Counted from the stretch's first letter, positions 24,117-33,429 are shown. The stretch: 64,000 bases of DNA from CAG-791 sp045546175 (GCA_045546175.1 JAZQCI010000103.1:1-64000), one strand, 5' to 3'. A program made the numbers and translations. The notes: generated from the sequence alone by a model not told the origin.

Positions 24117-25285
24117 ATTTTTACCCCCGTTTTCTTCAAGACGGCAAACAGTGTTTTCGGCAATGTCGGTTTTATCGTGCCTAATTCCAGAACCGTATAC
24201 TTCTCCGTCAGGACGTCATATTCATACCGCTGAATACGTGGTTTAACTGCTACGTACAAATTCCCTATTTTTACCTGAACATGTACTGAATCTCCAAGAT
24301 ACAGGTCGTGCGTCAACTTGTGCCCATCTGCGTCCACGAAGTATTCGTTCGCATCCGTAGAACCCGCTGACGAACGCACATCCACTTTCACCGATACCGT
24401 AGGCAACCCATAACCATTTCTGTTCATGTAATCCGTCGCCCACGACTGCAACTGCGCCACCGTCGGTTTCGCCTCAAACTCATTCGTGCAGCTCATCGGC
24501 ATTATGCGCTGGATGTCATAATTTGACGCATACTGGCAACTGACAGGACTTGACGGCGCCACGTAGGTCATCGTGCCATTCACTTCCTTCAGCCAATAAG
24601 GAAACATCTGCGTGTATATGCCCGCCACCGACTCTTCAATCTGCAAATCTTTCAGACCGGCTCCGCGCCTGAGAACATATCCCGTATCCTGTCCGCGCCT
24701 TGTGAACGCCCTGACTTTGCTGTTACTGAAAATCCAATCACAATGGTTTATATCTGTAATACTGCCTTCCGCTCCGGCAAGATAATCCCTGAGAGACATC
24801 GGTTCTTTCAGATACGGCAGTTTTGCGTCCAACGAAGCAGTCGTACTCCCGCCGACCAGCGCTGTCAGGTTAAACGTCCATACCATCATGTCGCCCACGT
24901 GCGGATACTGATATATCTTTGAACCGTCGCCGGTATATTGTCCTGACGCAACGCGCCGCGTCATAACAATGCGTTTCAGCCTGTGCGATATATGTTCTAA
25001 ATCCAATGTCAGCATTCCGCTCAGGCTTTTTGATATTTTTACTATCTGGAAATACTGTGTTCCGCCTTCGCTAAAATTGACGTCGTAGAACCTTTCAGGA
25101 ATGTCCATCGCAACGATACGGTCAACCGCCAGTTCGTTCGCAACGCCCGCAGATGAGGGAATTTCTATCTTCGCCGTAAAATCGCCGTTCAATGTTTCAG
25201 ACACTACCGCGCTCTTACAACCCTTCATAAGACCGAGTCCCCATCCTGTGATATTTCCTGTTTTTTCATATAAAATCGGAATCAT
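24113..25285 (-). CDS. Tail-associated structural protein (Tal/prophage tail N-terminal family)
   Basis: 390 aa. The sequence MIPILYEKTGNITGWGLG and following strands resemble the N-terminal domain of phage minor structural (Tal) proteins that form the tail tip under Dit. Visible parts are LTLDLEHISHRLKRIV (about 90-110) and KLTHDLYLGDSVHVQV near 340. No catalytic lysin domain is attached, so it is the short Tal form. It follows dit, as is usual in Firmicute siphoviruses. Confidence 0.8.
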   Translation of the reverse strand: MIPILYEKTGNITGWGLGLMKGCKSAVVSETLNGDFTAKIEIPSSAGVANELAVDRIVAMDIPERFYDVNFSEGGTQYFQIVKISKSLSGMLTLDLEHISHRLKRIVMTRRVASGQYTGDGSKIYQYPHVGDMMVWTFNLTALVGGSTTASLDAKLPYLKEPMSLRDYLAGAEGSITDINHCDWIFSNSKVRAFTRRGQDTGYVLRRGAGLKDLQIEESVAGIYTQMFPYWLKEVNGTMTYVAPSSPVSCQYASNYDIQRIMPMSCTNEFEAKPTVAQLQSWATDYMNRNGYGLPTVSVKVDVRSSAGSTDANEYFVDADGHKLTHDLYLGDSVHVQVKIGNLYVAVKPRIQRYEYDVLTEKYTVLELGTIKPTLPKTLFAVLKKTGVKI

Positions 25286-25298
25286 GTCATCACCGCCT

Positions 25299-26324
25299 TT
25301 AAATCCGCCAGTAGTTCGGTGTCAGATATACTGCCGCCGCATCTGACGCCAGGTCGGCATTGATACGGTTCGTGCCGCCGTTGATTATTGGTAAATCGCC
25401 TGACACATTCAGGTTTCCGTTGTATTTGACCGTCCCCGACTGTCGCTGATATACCGCTGTCCCCGTCTGTGAATTAATCGTAAAAATGGCGTCCGCATAT
25501 CCCTTCGTTTCTTCCACGACCGTTCTCTGATTACCATTCGACCACCAGTAAACCGTCGCCGTCGCGTTCGCTCCCGGAACTACCTGTAAAACCGGCTGTG
25601 CATACGGCACCGGGTTTTTCAGGATTATGTATCTTGTTGACTCTTCATAGTCATATCCAAGATTTGTCCCTGACAACGCGGCGATAAATGCCGTAGATGT
25701 AATTATGTACTGACGCTTTGACGAAACATTGAAATTCTGCTGAAATGTCGCTATGCCATCCGCATCTGCCGTATATGTATCACTACCTATCGTTACCGTC
25801 GCGCCCGGCGTCGTCATGACATTAATGGTAATCGCGAGTCTGTCGCCGTCCTGAGGATAATTCAGAACCAATCTGTACTGTGAATTGCTATATGTCTGCG
25901 GCGCCAAAATCAACATTTTTTCGCCTTTTTTCAAAAATCTTTGCGGCATCGCATTGAAGGACAGGTCAAATGTTCCTGAGCGGTATCCTCTCGCAGTATG
26001 TGCGTCCGCCGTGAACGGTCCCCTGTATTCTGCCAGCCGGTATTCGTCAGGATGATAACTGTCTTCCAGACGTCTGTATCCGGTCTTGCCTAACAGATGG
26101 TTTCGCAGACCTTCCACGTTTACAGGAAAACGCTCCACAATCGAACACTGCGGGTATGTAATATCTGCGTTCATAAAACCGCCGTTATCGAAAAGCAGGT
26201 CACCATTCCTGCCCGGAATATGGACAGACTCCACATCCCGGGAAGGTGCTCCATAGGTGGCGGTGCCGATACATGCCACTCCAAAATCTGATAAATCTTT
26301 TCCGTCATATACTATCGTGCCCAT
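25299..26324 (-). CDS. dit: Distal tail protein
   Basis: 341 aa. Dit forms the hub ring that joins the tail tube to the tip and fibres. Evidence is the N-terminal strand IVYDGKDLSDFGVACIG, then VHIPGRNGDLL and GFMNADITYPQCSI, typical of the phage tail family, and the location directly after the tape measure gene. Length is at the long end for Dit (typically 230-300), with extra strands after residue 240. The ATG lies 4 bases after the tape-measure stop. Confidence 0.85.
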   Translation of the reverse strand: MGTIVYDGKDLSDFGVACIGTATYGAPSRDVESVHIPGRNGDLLFDNGGFMNADITYPQCSIVERFPVNVEGLRNHLLGKTGYRRLEDSYHPDEYRLAEYRGPFTADAHTARGYRSGTFDLSFNAMPQRFLKKGEKMLILAPQTYSNSQYRLVLNYPQDGDRLAITINVMTTPGATVTIGSDTYTADADGIATFQQNFNVSSKRQYIITSTAFIAALSGTNLGYDYEESTRYIILKNPVPYAQPVLQVVPGANATATVYWWSNGNQRTVVEETKGYADAIFTINSQTGTAVYQRQSGTVKYNGNLNVSGDLPIINGGTNRINADLASDAAAVYLTPNYWRI

Positions 26325-26327
26325 GTA

Positions 26328-28607
26328 TCAGCCCTCCAACTCAACTAACTCCATAATCTTTGCCATCACTCTATCAGCAATCGTTTCCTCATCCTGTCCC
26401 TCAGCGCCGTAAACCTGAATGGTCACGCCACCAAGGTTGCTAACACTGCCACCGCCGCCTGCATACGCATATGCCGCGCCTGTTCCCGGAACAATGCCGG
26501 TCATTTCGCCTGCTACAAGTTCCACGCCCGCTCTGAGCGTAGGAAGGTTTTTCCGCATACCATCCGCAAGACCTTTCATCATGTCCGGCATGTATGTATG
26601 GAAATCAGACAGAGGACCCACATCCGGCTCAGAGAAGTGAAGGAATCCTCTAATAGACTCCGCTACCGAAGCCGCCGCGTCCTGAACCCAGCCAATGCCG
26701 TCCCTGATACCATCCGCGATACTGCTGATAATATCGGAACCCCACTGAAATGCCTGTCCCGGCAGAGATGTGATGAAATCAATCGCCGTATTAAATCCTT
26801 CCTCGACAATGCCAGGAATTTCTGAGATTTTTTCCTGTACCCCTTCGTACAGACTCGTCGCCGTTTCGACCACGAAATTCTTGAAATCCTCCCACAACTT
26901 CCCGCCGTTTTCTTTAATCGTTTCCCATATTTTCGCCGCGTCTTCCTTCAACTTGTCGAAATCGCCTGTAACCAAATCGCAGAGAAGCAGAACAGGACCG
27001 AGGATGATAACCTTTAAAAGTTCCCATGCCGCCTGCGCGTCGCCCTTGATATTCTCCCAAATACCAAACAGGAAATCTTTGACGCTCGTAAAGATACTCA
27101 CAATATTTTCGACAATTCCCATGAAGAACGACACAATCGCCTCCCATATGCCGATAACGGCATTGCGAAAGTTCTCATTCGTAGTCCACAGGTAGATAAG
27201 AACGGCTACCAGTGCCGCTATAACACCAACAACTATCAATACAGGCGCGCCAATTGCCGCTATGACGCCGCCTACCGCCGTAAGTCCCGCCTGCAACGTA
27301 GGCAGGAAAGCGATAATCGAACCGACAGAGGACATAAGCGTGCCGACAAAGATTAACAACGGCCCTATCGCCGTCACTATGGCAAGTATCGCCATGACCG
27401 CTATCTGCGCCCCGCTGTCGAGTCCGGAAAACCATGCCGTCGCCTTCTCTATGCCGCCGCTGATTTTATCCATGACAGGTGCCAACGCCGTCAGCAGGCT
27501 GTCGCCCATTTCAATCCCGGAATTTTTAATCCGGTTTAATGACTCTTTTGCCTTCTGTGAGGGCGTCTCCAGTTTCTCCAATGCCGCCCCGACGTCGTCC
27601 GTTTTGGAAGCCATTGTTTCGACCGTTGCGTTAAATTCGTCAACACCACCATTCAGAATCGCAAGACCTGCTTTGCCTGCTTCGGCAGAACCCCACAGTT
27701 CGTTGTAGGCAATTCCGGCATCATCTGCGTAATCCTTAGTGATTTTCAGAATATCGCCCATGGACATGCCGCTATCCATTAATTCCTGAAATGACTTGCC
27801 GGTCTTTTCCTTCAGAATGCCGCCCAGCGTAGTGCCGCTATCGCCCAGTTCATTGAGCATACTGTTCATGTATGTCGTCGCCTCAGCGGTTCCGATACCC
27901 TGTTTCGTCAGGGAAACATAACCTGCCGTCAGGTTATCTATGCCGACATTCATAGAAGCCGCAGTAGGAATAATTTTACCCATGGAAGACGCTAGTTCAT
28001 TAACTGTCGTCTTACCAAGGTTCTGCGTCCGCACTAATTTGTTCGCTATCTCTTCGGCTGTGCCTGCCTCTTCCCCGTAAGCGTTCATCGCCGTTGTCAG
28101 AACATCGACCGCCGTGGTAGTGGTAGTAAATCCCGCCTTCGCCAGGTCAGCCGCCGTGCCTACAAAGCCTGCCGCCTTTTCCGTCTCAACACCCGCAGAG
28201 AGAGCCTGATACCCCGCTTCTGCCAATTCAGAGGCGGCTTTTCCAGTATCATTCGACAGGTCAAGGAATTGGTCTTTCAGTTCTTCGAGCGATACTTTCG
28301 ACGTATCCGCAATAGTAGACATCTTCGCCATGCCGTCATTAAAATCTGACGCACTTTTCAGCGCTCCGCCAAAGGCTAATCCCGCCGCCGCAGAAACAGG
28401 CGCAAACTTTTTGCCCAGTTTTGTAACGCTTTCGCCTGCTGACTGCAAATTTGTGCCCAGTTTCTTTGCGAAATTCTGCGCCGCGCCTGTAGATGCCTGC
28501 TCCGCCGCTTCGCCAACGCCGCCAATTGCCTGCTCCGCTTTCGCCGCTTCCTGCTCAACCTGCGACGCGTCCGCAGTAATCAGGACTCCTAACGTCATGT
28601 CAGCCAT
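26328..28607 (-). CDS. Tail tape measure protein
   Basis: 759 aa. It sets tail length and probably helps DNA pass the membrane. Residues 15-390 are Ala/Thr-rich helical coils with the TP901-family tape-measure core (ASDFNDGMAKMSTIADTSKV, VDVLTTAMNAYGEEAGTAEE). Two or three hydrophobic segments lie around 400-480, and a second helical part follows. By the rule of about 0.15 nm per residue, the tail would be near 115 nm. It is encoded after the tail chaperone genes, as expected. Confidence 0.92.
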   Translation of the reverse strand: MADMTLGVLITADASQVEQEAAKAEQAIGGVGEAAEQASTGAAQNFAKKLGTNLQSAGESVTKLGKKFAPVSAAAGLAFGGALKSASDFNDGMAKMSTIADTSKVSLEELKDQFLDLSNDTGKAASELAEAGYQALSAGVETEKAAGFVGTAADLAKAGFTTTTTAVDVLTTAMNAYGEEAGTAEEIANKLVRTQNLGKTTVNELASSMGKIIPTAASMNVGIDNLTAGYVSLTKQGIGTAEATTYMNSMLNELGDSGTTLGGILKEKTGKSFQELMDSGMSMGDILKITKDYADDAGIAYNELWGSAEAGKAGLAILNGGVDEFNATVETMASKTDDVGAALEKLETPSQKAKESLNRIKNSGIEMGDSLLTALAPVMDKISGGIEKATAWFSGLDSGAQIAVMAILAIVTAIGPLLIFVGTLMSSVGSIIAFLPTLQAGLTAVGGVIAAIGAPVLIVVGVIAALVAVLIYLWTTNENFRNAVIGIWEAIVSFFMGIVENIVSIFTSVKDFLFGIWENIKGDAQAAWELLKVIILGPVLLLCDLVTGDFDKLKEDAAKIWETIKENGGKLWEDFKNFVVETATSLYEGVQEKISEIPGIVEEGFNTAIDFITSLPGQAFQWGSDIISSIADGIRDGIGWVQDAAASVAESIRGFLHFSEPDVGPLSDFHTYMPDMMKGLADGMRKNLPTLRAGVELVAGEMTGIVPGTGAAYAYAGGGGSVSNLGGVTIQVYGAEGQDEETIADRVMAKIMELVELEG

Positions 28608-28624
28608 GTTTTCCCCCTCCCTTC

Positions 28625-29379
28625 TTAGTTATTTTTCTCTCCCTTTGCGCCCTCACTCTTTTTCTTTATATAGCCGTTAACTTCATACAGCCTGCGAACC
28701 CATCCGGTTTCCTTCGCTTCAATCTCTTTGATGATTTTCAGGTCGTTCTGCTTTTTCGCCTTCTCGTTCTTGGTCAGGTTCTGAATCTTTGTCCACAATT
28801 TTCTGAACGGTTTTGATTTCTTTCTGTTGACGTTGTACTCTGCATTCAAAACTGCGTCCCTGAGGATGGTGGAATTGAAGACCGTCGCATCCTCGAAAGC
28901 CTTACGGATAAACATCCGCTCTTTCGGCGTCAACGCCTCGTAGTCCGATTTACTGTAGTGGAGATTGACCGCAAACCATGCGAAATCAACCTCCCGGCGA
29001 TACTTTTCTTGCTCTTTTTGTTTTTCCTTATTGCCGCGCTTATCTGATTTAAAGTATTGGAACTGTATCAGTTCGCGCGGAACAGAAAACCCATGTCAGC
29101 CTCAAGGGACGTCGCAATCAGGTCACATGCTGACGCATATCCATGCTGTTTCATGTACTCAGATGCAACCGCCATGCCGTCCTTCGGTTTCACGTAGACA
29201 TCCGGGTCATCCTCGCAGACAAGTGCGAACGCAAAATGTGCCTTGATGGTCGCAATCGGCAGTGCGCCGTCCGACTTAATGAAATCGCTGACAACGCTCT
29301 TTCCTATTTTGTTTTCGATAAGTTCAAGGCGTCCCTCGGTGTAGTGCAGTCTGTAATTCTTGCCATTTACTTCAAACAT
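28625..29379 (-). CDS. Tail assembly chaperone fusion protein made by -1 frameshift (gpG-T type)
   Basis: Two overlapping frames can be joined by a -1 shift at G-GGT-TTT (plus-strand AAAACCC, 29086-29092), a perfect X-XXY-YYZ heptamer at the end of the gpG-like gene. After the shift the frame is open through SVPRELIQFQYFKSDKRG and VDFAWFAVNLHYSKSDYEAL to LTPKERMFIRK and the stop at 28625, giving a 251-aa product. Long-tailed phages use this arrangement to make a little of a G-T fusion needed for tail assembly on the tape measure. The downstream frame has no credible start of its own. Confidence 0.8.
29068..29379 (-). CDS. Tail assembly chaperone, gpG-like
   Basis: 103 aa from the ATG with GGGAG upstream (MFEVNGKNYRLHYTEGRLEL). 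Small acidic-to-neutral protein between tail tube and tape measure, the usual place for gpG-type chaperones that coat the tape measure during tail assembly. It ends LFRAN, overlapping the shift heptamer that leads to the fusion form. In-frame ATGs further upstream (29388, 29415, 29424) lack good ribosome binding sites. Confidence 0.85.
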   Translation of the reverse strand: MFEVNGKNYRLHYTEGRLELIENKIGKSVVSDFIKSDGALPIATIKAHFAFALVCEDDPDVYVKPKDGMAVASEYMKQHGYASACDLIATSLEADMGFLFRAN

Positions 29380-29466
29380 AATTTCTCCCATTCTCGTAAT
29401 TCTGATATATGACATACCAGCCATTCAGGCATGTAAAGTATGTGATATACTGTGATATGCAAAAAT

Positions 29467-29513
29467 AAGCGGGAACAAAATATATGTTATTTGTCCCCGC
29501 TCTGTTTTTTCGT
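29467..29513. terminator. Hairpin between tail tube and chaperone genes
   Basis: Stem AGCGGGAACAAA / TTTGTCCCCGCT with an A/T-rich loop; T-runs on both strands. It may reduce transcription after the abundant tail tube gene. A copy of the phage motif AAGTATGTGATAT lies 25 bases to its left (29436). Confidence 0.7.
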
Positions 29514-29548
29514 TATGTAATTTTTCCCCCACTAACCAGGTCGCCTGC

Positions 29549-30094
29549 TCATTCGGGCATTGTATCTGTTTCAATTGTGTTAATTGTAAGGTCGAGAAGG
29601 CGTCCCTTGCCCTGAAGCGTAATAGATGTCGTTACGGAGTCATCGTAGGGCGCTTCAACCGGGAAATCGGTGATAATCGCCAGCCCGGCAAAGATACCTT
29701 TCTGCGTTTTAGCATTGTATACCTTCACGCAAACCGGGTTTCCAGCGTCGAACGCATTCGCAAGTGCTTTATGAGAGTCTGACGTCGGAACCCACAGAGA
29801 GTCAAGGTCGATACTCCATTCCTTGAGTCCCATGACGGAATCCTTCCAACCCGTGGAATTCGCATCCTGTCCCTCAACAATTTTGGAGTTAATCTCAATT
29901 GTTTCCGCAGACCTGTTTATCGTTAAGTTCTGCTGCCCGGAAATCGCAAGCATCTTGGAACCGTCGCTGTTCCATACCGCAAGCAGGATATCCTTGCCTG
30001 CGAGGATACTAGCCGCAGTATCAAAATCACAATACGCTCCACCATCGTATGCGGTCTCCCCGGCAAAAATCAGAAATTTGTAATCCTTATTCAT
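29549..30094 (-). CDS. Major tail (tube) protein
   Basis: 181 aa from the ATG with AAAGGAA upstream. TP901-1-type tail tube protein: beta-rich, with INRSAETIEINSK, KEWSIDLDSLWVP and the C-terminal VTTSITLQGKGRLLDLTIN. It polymerises around the tape measure. The N-terminus MNKDYKFLIFAGE matches the hydrophobic motif of the capsid and scaffold N-termini and may be cut by the Prp-like protease at 33488. Followed by a hairpin and the chaperone gene. Confidence 0.9.
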   Translation of the reverse strand: MNKDYKFLIFAGETAYDGGAYCDFDTAASILAGKDILLAVWNSDGSKMLAISGQQNLTINRSAETIEINSKIVEGQDANSTGWKDSVMGLKEWSIDLDSLWVPTSDSHKALANAFDAGNPVCVKVYNAKTQKGIFAGLAIITDFPVEAPYDDSVTTSITLQGKGRLLDLTINTIETDTMPE

Positions 30095-30107
30095 TTCCTT
30101 TTTCCTT

Positions 30108-30518
30108 TCATATTTTGAATTTATAACCATACGCTACCAAAAAATCGAAGCCGACTACTGAGTGCTTTTCGCCGGTTTCCTCGTTGTATATCGTCTTTAT
30201 ACCTGTTTCGTCCTGACGTACCAGAATGAACTCGCAAGGAATTTTAATATCCTCCGTCAGCGACTCTTCAAGCATCTGGATATACTTATACGTCGGAACG
30301 GAACTAGGCGTCGGCTCCGCAATCACATGTATGTCGATACTGTATCGCTGAACGAACATCGTCTTCGTATCCGCCGGGCTGTTCCCGGATAACTCCATGT
30401 AATAGAATGGAGACTGGGCGTTGTCAGGAACGGCGTCATAGCATTTCATGCCGGTTTTATCTTGTATTTGTGTTTTGACCGCTTTAAATAGGTCGGTCAG
30501 GTTCATTCTCTTCAGCAT
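30108..30518 (-). CDS. Tail terminator/completion protein (DUF5072-like)
   Basis: 136 aa. It starts at an ATG after AGGGAGGTTGAC. The length, position between the HK97 gp10-like and tail tube genes, and sequence (LTDLFKAVKTQIQDKTGMKC, PFYYMELSGNSPADTKTM, FVQRYSIDIHVIAEP) fit tail terminator proteins that cap the tail tube and dock it to the head. Similar short phage proteins are grouped as DUF5072. It overlaps the start of the tail-tube reading frame only in its unused upstream part. Confidence 0.75.
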   Translation of the reverse strand: MLKRMNLTDLFKAVKTQIQDKTGMKCYDAVPDNAQSPFYYMELSGNSPADTKTMFVQRYSIDIHVIAEPTPSSVPTYKYIQMLEESLTEDIKIPCEFILVRQDETGIKTIYNEETGEKHSVVGFDFLVAYGYKFKI

Positions 30519-30519
30519 G

Positions 30520-30921
30520 TCAACCTCCCTGCGTCGCCGCGTCTATAAATCTTTGAAGATACTCTTTCGTTTCCCGCTCGAAAATCGGTGCCTGCTCTTC
30601 CATGTTTGTTTTCAGGAAATGCTGACCTTCCACGTATCCGCCACCGCCTCTTGTACGGTGTCCGTTCTCGGCGTGCGGTGCGTATTCCATCGTGTATCCG
30701 ACCACCGCGCCATCCGGCATCTGCGTATCCGTCATCAAGGATTTTCGCAGGTCGCCCGTCTTTCGAGGCGTTGCGCCCGGCGTCCCCATTGCCGCTTTTC
30801 CGCGTTCTTCCATCTGCTGTGCCTGACGCACGCAGAGGTCTTTGATACCGCCTAAATCCTGTAATTTCTTGAACGCTCCGCGAACCTTGTCATCACCTTG
30901 CAGTTTGATTTCCAACCTCAT
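30520..30921 (-). CDS. HK97 gp10-like head-tail joining protein
   Basis: 133 aa from the ATG after GGGGGTGGAAGAC. The helical N-terminus (VRGAFKKLQDLGGIKDLC), Arg/Thr-rich centre (GATPRKTGDLRKSL) and YAPHAENGHRTRGGGGYVEG are hallmarks of the HK97 gp10 family, which joins the head connector to the tail. It overlaps the upstream adaptor gene by 4 bases. Confidence 0.85.
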   Translation of the reverse strand: MRLEIKLQGDDKVRGAFKKLQDLGGIKDLCVRQAQQMEERGKAAMGTPGATPRKTGDLRKSLMTDTQMPDGAVVGYTMEYAPHAENGHRTRGGGGYVEGQHFLKTNMEEQAPIFERETKEYLQRFIDAATQGG

Positions 30922-31259
30922 GTCTTCCACCCCCTGCACCTGACAGTGACAAAACGCGTGCCTCTCTGCGCCACATCCAAAATCTCCATAGGCTGTCTAA
31001 CTACTAAGGCATCCGACGTATCCGCCTCAATACGGATATGCGTCGCGGTTTTGGGATACATCTTTCGCGGCATTTTCAGCAGGACTTTCACCTCTGACTC
31101 CGTTACCGTCGCGCCGTAAATCTGCTGTTCTTCAATGCTCCACGGTGCAATTCGTGCTTCCACCTTGCGCAACGTCTCAAACTCCCCGCTGCCCACGGCG
31201 TCATTCAGTTCATCGGATACCGTCCTCTCCCGCAATATGCGTGCCCGCTTCCAAATCAT
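30918..31259 (-). CDS. Head-tail adaptor (head closure) protein
   Basis: 113 aa. Beta-barrel type sequence (KRARILRERTVSDELND, APWSIEEQQIYGATVTESE, HIRIEADTSDALVVRQ) with the length of SPP1 gp16/HK97-type head closure proteins. Second of the usual run: connector, adaptor, gp10-like, tail terminator, tail tube. Function by position and resemblance. Confidence 0.8.
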   Translation of the reverse strand: MIWKRARILRERTVSDELNDAVGSGEFETLRKVEARIAPWSIEEQQIYGATVTESEVKVLLKMPRKMYPKTATHIRIEADTSDALVVRQPMEILDVAQRGTRFVTVRCRGWKT

Positions 31260-31271
31260 ATGAACACCCCC

Positions 31272-31598
31272 TCACAGGAAATAGACCTTGTACTTGCCGC
31301 CGCTTTCGCTCTTGCTTTGCTTGTATGCTTTTATCTCATCGGCATACTCAGACAAAACGTCCGATACAAAGGAAGTGCTAATACCGTCAGAGCCCTCGGA
31401 AGCGATACCTTCATAATATGCTCTGCGGTACATTTTCACCGTCGCATCCACCGCAATGCCTTCGAAGGTTTCCGGCAGTTCCTTTTCGCCAAGACGGATA
31501 CAGAGGCGGTTCACTATGGTCTCGACGTATCCCCTCAGAATAACAACGTCTGCGGGTTCGTCCTTCAGTCGTGCTTGTACTTTTTCTAAGATTTTCAC
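31272..31598 (-). CDS. Head-tail connector protein (gp6-like)
   Basis: 108 aa, mostly helical (MKILEKVQARLKDEPADVVI, LRGYVETIVNRLCIRLGE, EGIAVDATVKMYRRAYYEGI). This is the pattern of phage gp6-like/DNA-packaging connector proteins that sit beneath the portal. It follows the major capsid gene after an 81-base gap with a hairpin (GGTAGGGAT repeat at about 31626-31650). Confidence 0.8.
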   Translation of the reverse strand: MKILEKVQARLKDEPADVVILRGYVETIVNRLCIRLGEKELPETFEGIAVDATVKMYRRAYYEGIASEGSDGISTSFVSDVLSEYADEIKAYKQSKSESGGKYKVYFL

Positions 31599-31679
31599 TC
31601 TTTCCGCCTCCCTAACTGCAAATAATGGTAGGGATTTTTACATCCCTACCACCAAATTTCGTGTTACTGCCGGTCAGGC

Positions 31680-32570
31680 TCAGGCTCCGATAGTCGCCTT
31701 GAAGATACCGTCGACCTCTTCAGGGAAGAACTCAACGGCTGTGTACGCGATAGCGTTGACAGCAAGGCTGAGGTCTTCAGCGGTGTGCTTCATGCAAATG
31801 AGACCTGTTTCGTCGGAGATGAATCCGAAAAATTCATTTCCTTCAGACTCAGCGGGAACGAAAACACCGTTAAGGTTTTCAGCAATAGTGCCGTAAACCT
31901 CACCTTTTTCAACGCCCGCCGTGATAATGGCAATGCCCAGACCCATGAAATCCTTCAGGTACTGTACGCCGAAAGCGGTCTGAGTAGTAATCTGTGCGGA
32001 ACCGAGGTAGTCAGAAACATCCTCGAAAGACAGGAAGAAAACAGGTGTTCCGTCCACGTCTTCGTATTTCTTAGAAACGCCACCCCAAACTTTGGCAACA
32101 GCCATCTGAAGCGTATTGAAATTGCCGGCGTTGGAAACGCCCGTCGCGCCTGTGATGGAATTGAAAAATCCTTTCTTTACGTCGCCGCGGATTTCCTTCA
32201 GCATCTCTTCGTCCTTCTCGTTAATCGCGGCGTTTCTGCCGGATTTCTGGATGGACTGAAGAGTCGTGCGGGTTCTGTAAGGCTTCAGAACAATCTCATG
32301 GGAAGCAACGAGTCTTCTCTCACCCTTTGTAATCGGGATTTCCTTACCTTCCTGATACTCCGTGGTGGGTTTTGTCAGTACGGTCTTGTACTGCTTAACC
32401 AGTGTTCCCGCTCTCATGGGTTTCATCTCTGTGATACCCAGAACAGCTGCAAGGGATTTAATGCCCTCAGCGATACGGGAAGTAAAATCGACAGAAATTG
32501 CGGGCGCTACATCCGCCGCATAGGTCGTGTTGTCCTCATCAAAAATGAGGAAAGCGTAATTCTTATTCAT
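31680..32570 (-). CDS. Major capsid protein
   Basis: 296 aa (second Met used). HK97-fold shell protein: KPMRAGTLVKQYKTVLTKP, a domain rich in beta strands, then helical segments around IAIITAGVEKGEVYGTIAEN and NLNGVFVPAES, and a C-terminus with AVNAIAYTAVEFFPEEVDGI. The N-terminus NKNYAFLIFDEDN resembles that of the tail tube and scaffold proteins, which hints at processing by the Prp-like protease; there is no HK97-type prohead protease in the module. It is preceded by the scaffold gene. Confidence 0.88.
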   Translation of the reverse strand: MNKNYAFLIFDEDNTTYAADVAPAISVDFTSRIAEGIKSLAAVLGITEMKPMRAGTLVKQYKTVLTKPTTEYQEGKEIPITKGERRLVASHEIVLKPYRTRTTLQSIQKSGRNAAINEKDEEMLKEIRGDVKKGFFNSITGATGVSNAGNFNTLQMAVAKVWGGVSKKYEDVDGTPVFFLSFEDVSDYLGSAQITTQTAFGVQYLKDFMGLGIAIITAGVEKGEVYGTIAENLNGVFVPAESEGNEFFGFISDETGLICMKHTAEDLSLAVNAIAYTAVEFFPEEVDGIFKATIGA

Positions 32571-32644
32571 CATTTTTATTACCTTTACCTTTCATAAAAA
32601 AGTTTTCGTTACATATAGTGTGAAATATTTTCTGTAAAACAAAA

Positions 32645-33304
32645 TCAGCGGAAAAGACTCAGGTTCTCTTCAATCGCCTTCTGGCGTTTTGCCCTGTCCT
32701 TTATCTGGAGAATTTCTTCGCGGGTCATTGCGCCCGTGCCGCCATTGCCGCCGGTCTTAGGTTTCTCTTTGCGTCCAAAGGTCATTTTCGCGGCGTTCTG
32801 GACAGCCGTTTTGAAGGACTTAATAAACGCGTCAACCGCCACCTTCGTGTGCTCCGCATCCTCACGGATGAGCGCGGATACGATAACATCATCAACAACG
32901 ATACCCTCGCCCTGAAGGAGTTTCCTTGCAGATGCCGCCATCTTACTTTCAGCGTCCTTTTTCTCCATTTCGTCGAGACGTTTCTGAAGTTCGGAAAGTT
33001 TTTTCGCGTTCTGCTCGTCAGCGCTCATCTTTTCGAGTTTCTTCGCCTCGTCGACCGCTTTTTCCTGTCGCTTCTGCCACTGCGCGAACTTCGCGCCGAT
33101 GATTTTGTCCAAGTCAGCGTCGGTATACTTAGGCTTGTCCTTGTCATCATCCTCATTGCCGTCGCCGCCGTCATCATCATTGCCGCCTTTTTCGCCGCCG
33201 TTTCCGCCGTCGCCGCCATTTCCGCCCTCATCGAAAATGGAGAAGCGGAAAGCAGGTGTTTCCTTTGCATGTTTTACATACTGTTTTGCTACTTTGAATT
33301 TCAT
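32645..33304 (-). CDS. Capsid scaffold protein (DUF4355 type)
   Basis: 219 aa. Layout is an N-terminal motif AFRFSIFDEGGNGGDGG, an acidic Gly/Asp/Lys low-complexity part (30-60), a long coiled coil (about 70-125, AQWQKRQEKAVDEAKKLEKM) and a basic C-terminal domain. This is the DUF4355 scaffold pattern of Firmicute siphoviruses with SPP1/phi11-type head genes. It guides capsid assembly and then leaves or is degraded. It lies directly upstream of the capsid gene. Confidence 0.85.
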   Translation of the reverse strand: MKFKVAKQYVKHAKETPAFRFSIFDEGGNGGDGGNGGEKGGNDDDGGDGNEDDDKDKPKYTDADLDKIIGAKFAQWQKRQEKAVDEAKKLEKMSADEQNAKKLSELQKRLDEMEKKDAESKMAASARKLLQGEGIVVDDVIVSALIREDAEHTKVAVDAFIKSFKTAVQNAAKMTFGRKEKPKTGGNGGTGAMTREEILQIKDRAKRQKAIEENLSLFR

Positions 33305-33360
33305 AATTCTTACCCTCCACGTTTTATAGCGTCGCCGCGCTGTTAGAAAATTGATTTACC

Positions 33361-33429
33361 CGTGTGCTTTTTACGTCATCCCCGCCTAGACAAATCTCCG
33401 TGTGCTTTTTACGTCATCCCCGCCTGGAC
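33361..33429. repeat. 31-bp direct repeat, two copies
   Basis: CGTGTGCTTTTTACGTCATC continuing through CCCGCCTRGAC occurs at 33361-33391 and 33399-33429, one mismatch, period 38. It lies between the scaffold gene and the terminator of the Prp-like gene. No gene is present at 33305-33487. Function unknown. Confidence 0.75.

Noticed and set aside
33361..33429. CRISPR-like arrangement of a 31-bp repeat
   Set aside because: Only two copies, separated by 7 bases, too short for a spacer; no cas genes.
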